64,000 nucleotides of DNA from Drechslerella dactyloides (Eukaryota > Ascomycota > Orbiliomycetes > Orbiliales > Orbiliaceae), in NCBI GenBank assembly GCA_020064725.1, contig JAGTWJ010000001.1:1-64000 (forward strand), written 5' to 3'. Below, one piece after another: positions 58,748 through 64,000 of the stretch; within the stretch, counting starts at the first letter, position 1; every line of letters starts with the position of its first letter. The notes under the pieces were generated by a model. That model saw only the letters and a program-made list of their open reading frames with translations, was not told the origin of the DNA and made no database searches. Made by a program: the position numbers and the translations under genes.

Positions 58748-59622
58748 ATGCTCTTCTCATATATTACCACTGCGATTTTGGCCGCTGCCACCTTTGTTAC
58801 CGCTACTCCTACTCTTGGTACCAATGTCAAGCGCCAGGAATTGCCCGTTCCATCCCTTTATGGCCCCTTTAGGCGTAAGTTATCCTTATTCGCAAACTTA
58901 GATCGCAGAACGACGCCTTGCTTTAGACTCTCTATTCAAAGATATACCCAAAGTGTGGTTTTCGCTTTCTTGGGCTTTATTCTCTCAGTGCTCGGAACAG
59001 CAACTTGGTATGCTGGTACCAGTGTTGGAACACTTTTCTACATGATGCATCCTGACATATGCTATAAAATTAGTTAGAATGATCGCCCCTGGGCCCACGT
59101 ACAGAAACAGATATGCCTGGCTTCAGGCTTACGACGCGTAAGTCGACTCTTGCTTATGGTTTCATCTCAACAAGAGAAGGCGGTATTTTACCAAATGGCT
59201 AAATACATCGACACCGTCCCATTTTCATGAATAGTGTTCGTCCAGCACCATTAGCTAGCGCCTCCGTCTTCAATTACGAAAATGCAACTGGCCGCCTCTG
59301 GGTCGGGGATAACATCCTTGCCCCTACCGTTGGAGGACTGAAGCTGAACCTGACCAGCAATCTGGCGCCTCTGGCTTTCGGTCCTCTCCTCCAGCCTTCT
59401 TGTGCTGCTAGCGGCGGAGTCACGTATGAAACCCTGTTCAACTTTGATGGGGGAAACCTCTTGACTCTTGCTGGTGTTAATCGGTGGCGTGGCTGCACTT
59501 CATATTCTTCGATTGGTGTTGGACCAGGTATCAACTTTCAATTCGGACAGGGAACACCTACGGTACCCGATTGCCAAATTGTGCAGCTTCAGTACGAGAC
59601 TGTGGTGAGGCCTTCTACTTGA
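58748..59622 (+). CDS. Small secreted protein with Kex2-like site
   Basis: A signal peptide (MLFSYITTAILAAATFVTATP) and a KR processing site (NVKRQE) lie in exon 1, ending YGPFR near 58872-58874. A 27-nt exon at 59111-59137 (frame giving YAWLQAYDA) and a long exon at 59235-59622 follow. The last exon encodes VRPAPLASASVFNYENATGR, LWVGDNILAP, SCAASGGVTYETLFNFD and WRGCTSYSSIGVGPGINFQFG. About 179 aa. The 5' junction is unresolved: the obvious GTAAGT donor leaves the frame off by one relative to the 27-nt exon, while a donor two bases earlier (GC) would fit. Alternatively an extra small exon is missing. The layout (YGPFR, a W-G segment, late Cys pair) resembles fungal secreted proteins of unknown function. 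Confidence 0.6.
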
Positions 59623-61416
59623 GCAAGTTCTTAAGCTTGGTACGGCCAGCCCTGTCGAGGACAGTAATAGCTACTGCGCGAGCGGGTCGGTTTCCAAGAT
59701 AACAGTTTGTGGATTAGAATTGATGGATAACAATGTGGTTGACATTCTTCTAAGCAATTGATCCGCATGCGAAGCGAAGCTAGGTGGCTGGAAATTTCTC
59801 TAAGTTTTTTTAAGGTGGGACTTTATTTTCTGGGAAATACATCGAGCGATAACAAATATTGCTGAGAAAATTCGGAAAACTAATACCTGATTCTCAATCG
59901 ATTGTATCTAAAATTCATCATTTAATCAAAGACCATTTGACTGCGCACCATGGGGAGCAAACCTCTACTTTTTATACTTTATAGGTAGCCAGAGATTATG
60001 AAACACCCGGGCACCAGATCTGCAGAGATTTATCGATATATGTCTTGAGCCCCATTTGCTCCAGTTAGTTAAGCTTTGGGCTGGAGCGCTAACGTGAAAA
60101 AGAAGTGTCTATAGGTACTTCCATTGCAGTAAGTTACTCTAAGATAACAATACGTATTATCTTGCTCTCCAGACAAAGGTTCCTGCCAAATGTGTGCCCA
60201 GGTATATATCTGGGGGCTTTTTGCGGGATGGGTATATAAGTATCTAGTAAGGGTAGATACTCGGCGGACATGTGAACTGAGTAAAATTTGAATTTGAGGT
60301 TTTAAATTTACCCAGGTACATTAATTTTATCAACACGCGAAGCTGTGTAGCTCGCATATATATATATGACCTCTCACCAATGCTTTCATGTAGGTAGTCT
60401 GTGGATGTCTGAAATGAACTATCTAGAAAACCTAAGAATGGGGAGGGCCTAAAGTGAATGCTGGGGCAACTACAGACCAAACACATACGCAATGCTCCAG
60501 AGTTCTTTCTGTGATGATTTCATGTAAACTTGGCCAAAGGATATGCACACGCACATAAATTCAGGTTATTAATTGATACGATATATATGGGCAATCAACA
60601 GCGGCTTTACATATAGCTAGGGCGGGGCCCGCGAGATATCGCTAGAGTGACACAGCTTCGTACATTAGAACCGACACAAGTGAGAAAACCTAAGTTACAT
60701 GAAGCTAGCTTGGCAGTATATTGGTGTTTGCTTCAAGAAGCGGGATCATTGCGGCCTTGACTTTGTAGATACGGCAAATCTATATTTATCATAGTTGGAA
60801 GGTGGACGCCACCGCTTGCAACTAACTGCTGCGCGGCATGCTTTCATTCCTTGGCGAATACGTTTTTCAGAAGCGCTTGATGTTCTTGGGCGACTCGATC
60901 GAAGACGCGATGATCTCGGGTTCGTAGGGCTTCCTACATGATGGATTTCTTAATATCACTGCAAAGAAAAGAGCACGGCGAATTTAGCTCCCTCGTGCAC
61001 AGCTTGCATATCATGCCAATCTGGCCATATACGGCATCAGCATAATCCGATATCACTATGTAGCCTAGCCCAGAACACCAATCTCCAGGATTTTAAGTCT
61101 CTTAAGTTTCAGCAACTAATCGGCCTCAGACTCAGTGTACACCAGAGTGTGACTGTGGGAACTGATATGTAATGTCGAAATCGTGCGGTTTACATACGAT
61201 CACTGTGATTATTGGGCCCGGGTTGTCTAGCGAGCCAGACGCCTTCCTTTGGCTACAAAGATTATTATGGTAACGAGCCAAAGAGTGAAAAGTCGTAACA
61301 TGTCATATTTACCTAAAGTCTGTGAGAGTCGGCCGCCTCTGATATGCGCAGATAGTGATAGTACATATACATGATGCTTCAACCTAGAACGCCCGACATG
61401 ATGAATAAGAAATAAC
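59623..61416. other. Intergenic, AT-rich, with second copy of a short repeat
   Basis: 1.8 kb between a secreted-protein gene and the S28 peptidase. It includes the 61224-61254 repeat copy and a TATATA run near 60357. No gene is seen. Confidence 0.5.
61224..61254 (+). repeat. Short dispersed repeat, copy 2
   Basis: TGTCTAGCGAGCCAGACGCC and the following bases match the string at 11892-11922 at 25 of 31 positions. Confidence 0.45.
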
Positions 61417-63791
61417 TTAGAATAAATCCTGAACGCCGACGGTTAATGCTAAGATGCAAACAATGAAAGGTATCATAGAAGAATGTATTGACAGTGAAGG
61501 CGCAGCGTTCGTCTTTTTGCTGTTGCCTGCTAAGACGGTTTCCGTCGCTGTTGCCGCTGACACGACGCTTGGTTCATCAGTCGGGAAAGGTTTTCGGGAG
61601 CTAAATGGGGCCGGAGTGGTAGCCTGAGCGGCTGTATAGGTAAACTGCAACGTTGTACATGGTATCCAGCTGCTCATCGCACTGATCCAAAGAGACTGAG
61701 CATTGACAGCATCAGTGATAGGAGTGCCAGTAAGAGAAACGTGCATGGAGGTTGCATGGCGTAAAGTAGCAGTGATTCCATTGACAATGGTTTTTGTGGG
61801 GACCAGGTCGCCAAAGTTGCCTGCGTTATCAGCAGCGGCCGCTACATCCTCGCTGACGTCGGATCCATGCAGGCCATCGCGGATCAAGTACCGGAGCTGC
61901 GCGCCGGGTGGGAAATTACTTCCACATTGAGGGATGTCGGTGGCCACGGTGTCATTGGTCGGTGCGTCATCGTTTTCTGAATCTACTGAAAGAGCCCGCC
62001 AAGGATCGAATTGGCCGTTCGTCCATAGAGTGTTCGGCAATTCCAGATACCACCCTTGATACTTTTGATTGATGGCATCTACGTTCGGTCCTGCGCTGTT
62101 CACTTGCTCTGATTCGCCAAACAAGCCCAAGCATTGATCTATCTGGGCCGTCACATTGATAAAAGAGGGAACGAGATTTTCCGGTCGTGACATGTTAGCC
62201 ACTTGAAAAGCTCCAAACTCTGAGCAGACTTGCCACAACCACGAATAGTCGTCCAGACTGGAGTCCAGGGTGCCGTCAGTAGTGCTAAGCGTTTGTCGTT
62301 TCTTGTTGTTCTGGCGACTGGCCGCATAGTAACTGAAGGCACTGGTCGAAGCAATTGCTTTCGCGTAGGCTGCTGCAGCTCGTTCGATTGTCTCAGTTGC
62401 GAACACGCCTTCTGGCGTGCCGTTGGGGTCATAGGCTGTTTCCATTATCTCGCAGAAACGGCCGAGTGTGCTTTCTGAGATGCCGTAATACTGAGTTACG
62501 GGGTTTCATTAGTAGCGAACGAAAACCAGCGATATGAATCTGGAGAGAGTCGACTGGCTGAATACCTGGAAGTTTGCAAAGGGTGTCCATGCAGCATCAC
62601 GCATAAAGTCTAGCCTGGCATCCCATATTGTTTCAGGGCCGTAAAAGCCGCTTTGCTGTTGGAGGATGTCCAGCCAGCCTTTCTGGTAAACGGCCTCGAT
62701 GAATTGGTCGAGGAGACTCGGATCCCGATTGAGCCATGCTTGAGAGAGCCAGTCAGCAGCTGCGTGGAGGTCAGCCGAGCAGTTTTTGTGATTTATTGCG
62801 AGAGCACTATAAAAAGCCAAGGGTCGTTAGCGCGCACTATTGCTACGAGAGAATCAATAAGAAGTGAGATTGTCAGCACGCACTCTTCGACCGCAGTGAA
62901 GTATTCCCAGAAATCCACCTTCAGTTGAATTGGGGCGGACGATGATAGCGTCGCCTTGAACAAGCCTGGGTTTCTCTTCGCGAGCCAGGCGCCTCGTGCA
63001 CCAGCGTAGCTGACCCCAATGAAAACCCACGGTGCTTTGTCCGGGGTCAATTGCTGGGCAGGGAAGTCCTGGAACTTGTAGGTGAAGTTGCTTGCGAAAA
63101 CGACCACGTCCTCGAGCGCCTGCTCGATCGTCAGGAATTTGTAGAAGTTGGTCAACCCAGCCGGGCTTGCGCTGTACAGGTCTCTGGCGACGCTAGTGTG
63201 GGGCGCCGACTCTCCGTAGAAGCGGTGTTCGAAGACTATAAGAAGCCTGCCGGGAGGTCAGCGAAACACACCCAATCCCACGTTGTGTCCAGCACCAGCA
63301 CACGTACCCGTTGAACCGCTTCGCTATCGAAACCGAGAAGTCTTGTTCATCCGACATCCCCACAGCATAATTTTCGGCCGAGGATTCGCCGACATCGTGG
63401 ACTAAATGGCAGCAAGTAAGTACGCCGGGTGCAAAAGACTCGTCCCTCAAGAGCTCAATCCTGCTGAGGCAGAGCTGCGGTACTAACAGATAACGGGCCC
63501 GCCCGGCTTGTAGTATGCATCTTGGACGTAATACCGATTCCGGAAGGTTTGGGCGCCAGGGCTCTGGCCGAAATGATCAAGCGGCAGTTCGACGTAATAG
63601 GGGTTTGACGACGGGTCGCTGTCGCCAACAGCATTTGCGACAGTCGAAAAGTCTCCCGTGCTATGTCTCCCTACTCTATGTTTTCGCAGTAAGTCGACGC
63701 TCGTCCGGGATACCGAGTCCTTCCAGGAAATAGCTGCTGACACGACCGCGGTCTGTATCAATATGGCCGAGGAGAGCCTCATCCATTTCAT
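61417..63791 (-). CDS. S28-family serine peptidase, GPI-type tail
   Basis: Five exons: 63791-63488, 63401-63308, 63246-62884, 62806-62566, 62490-61417; 691 aa, with introns of 86, 61, 77 and 75 bp all in frame. A signal peptide (MKWMRLSSAILIQTAVVSAA) is followed by YYVELPLDHFGQ and RYYVQDAYYKPGGPVIFHDV, the S28 opening. FEHRFYGES (138-146) and GVSYAGARGAW (Ser212 as nucleophile) follow, then WLWQVCSEFGAFQ, TNGQFDPWRA (Asp496) and LIRDGLHGSDV (His542). S28 enzymes cleave after proline at acidic pH (Pro-X carboxypeptidase/prolyl endopeptidase type). The C-terminal ~110 residues are Ser/Thr-rich and end in a hydrophobic segment (IPFIVCILALTVGVQDLF) after NAAPSLSIHSS, which suggests a GPI anchor and a cell-surface location. 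At 691 aa it is longer than most S28 enzymes because of this tail. Confidence 0.92.
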
Positions 63792-64000
63792 GATTAGTAA
63801 GATGCTGCTAGCGTTTCCACCACCAGGGTCGGGGATAACGCAAATCCAAGCAAAGAAAAAGAAGGGCGGATAAGAAACAGAAGAAGGAGATGAGGTGCAG
63901 CTCGCAGAGCGAAGAGCCTGAATTTTACTGAGGCATAAGACTGCTTACGTACGGAGCAGAGTGCACGAGTGAGCCATTGCATCGGCCCGTGGTTTGGTAC
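63792..64000. other. Window edge, promoter side of the S28 gene
   Basis: 209 bases upstream of the S28 start codon. They probably hold its 5' UTR and part of its promoter. Nothing further is recognised. Confidence 0.5.

Overview
The window reads inward from a chromosome end. The first ~113 bases are C-strand telomeric repeats built from CCCTAA, CCTAA and CTAA units, so the left edge is a telomere. Protein-coding genes are split by many short introns (mostly 50-115 bp) with GTAAGT/GTATGT/GTACGT-like donors, CTRAY-like branch points and AG acceptors. The families are typical of filamentous ascomycetes (Pezizomycotina): fungal class I terpene synthase, A-T-R NRPS-like enzyme, WSC-domain protein, fungal rhodopsin-domain membrane protein, Dal5-type MFS carrier, S28 peptidase. 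I cannot name the species. Gene models below are my own splice reconstructions; each one closes in frame unless I say otherwise.

Layout. (1) 1-17.5 kb: telomere, then AT-rich sequence with an island of specialised-metabolism genes: a berberine-bridge-type FAD oxidase (-), an EthD-like protein (-), a one-module A-T-R NRPS-like reductase (+), and a divergent pair made of a terpene synthase (-) and an FMO-type monooxygenase (+). Together they look like a subtelomeric biosynthetic locus whose product I cannot predict. (2) 17.5-26.8 kb: surface and secreted proteins: a CAP/PR-1 protein (-), an Asn/Gly-repeat protein (-) and a WSC-domain protein with a Lys/Pro/Glu tail (+), separated by gene-poor DNA that holds a 228-bp imperfect palindrome. 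(3) 27.9-39.7 kb: a Dal5-type transporter (+) convergent with a GMC oxidoreductase (-), then palindromic repeat-like DNA, a catalase (+), a secreted histidine phosphatase (-) and a rhodopsin-domain 7-TM protein (-). (4) 41.8-54.9 kb: a secreted three-repeat Cys-rich protein (+), a small PLDc_N-like membrane protein (-), a DUF2235 alpha/beta hydrolase (+), a 5.5-kb stretch without a convincing gene, and a bZIP factor (+). (5) 54.9-64 kb: gene-poor DNA, a small secreted protein (+) and a GPI-type S28 serine peptidase (-).

The most interesting items are the subtelomeric NRPS-like/terpene/FMO locus, including a reductase domain whose catalytic Lys position reads Gln; two microexons (5 and 8 nt) in unrelated genes; a 31-C homopolymer that probably lies in an intron; and two palindromic elements that look like transposon relics.
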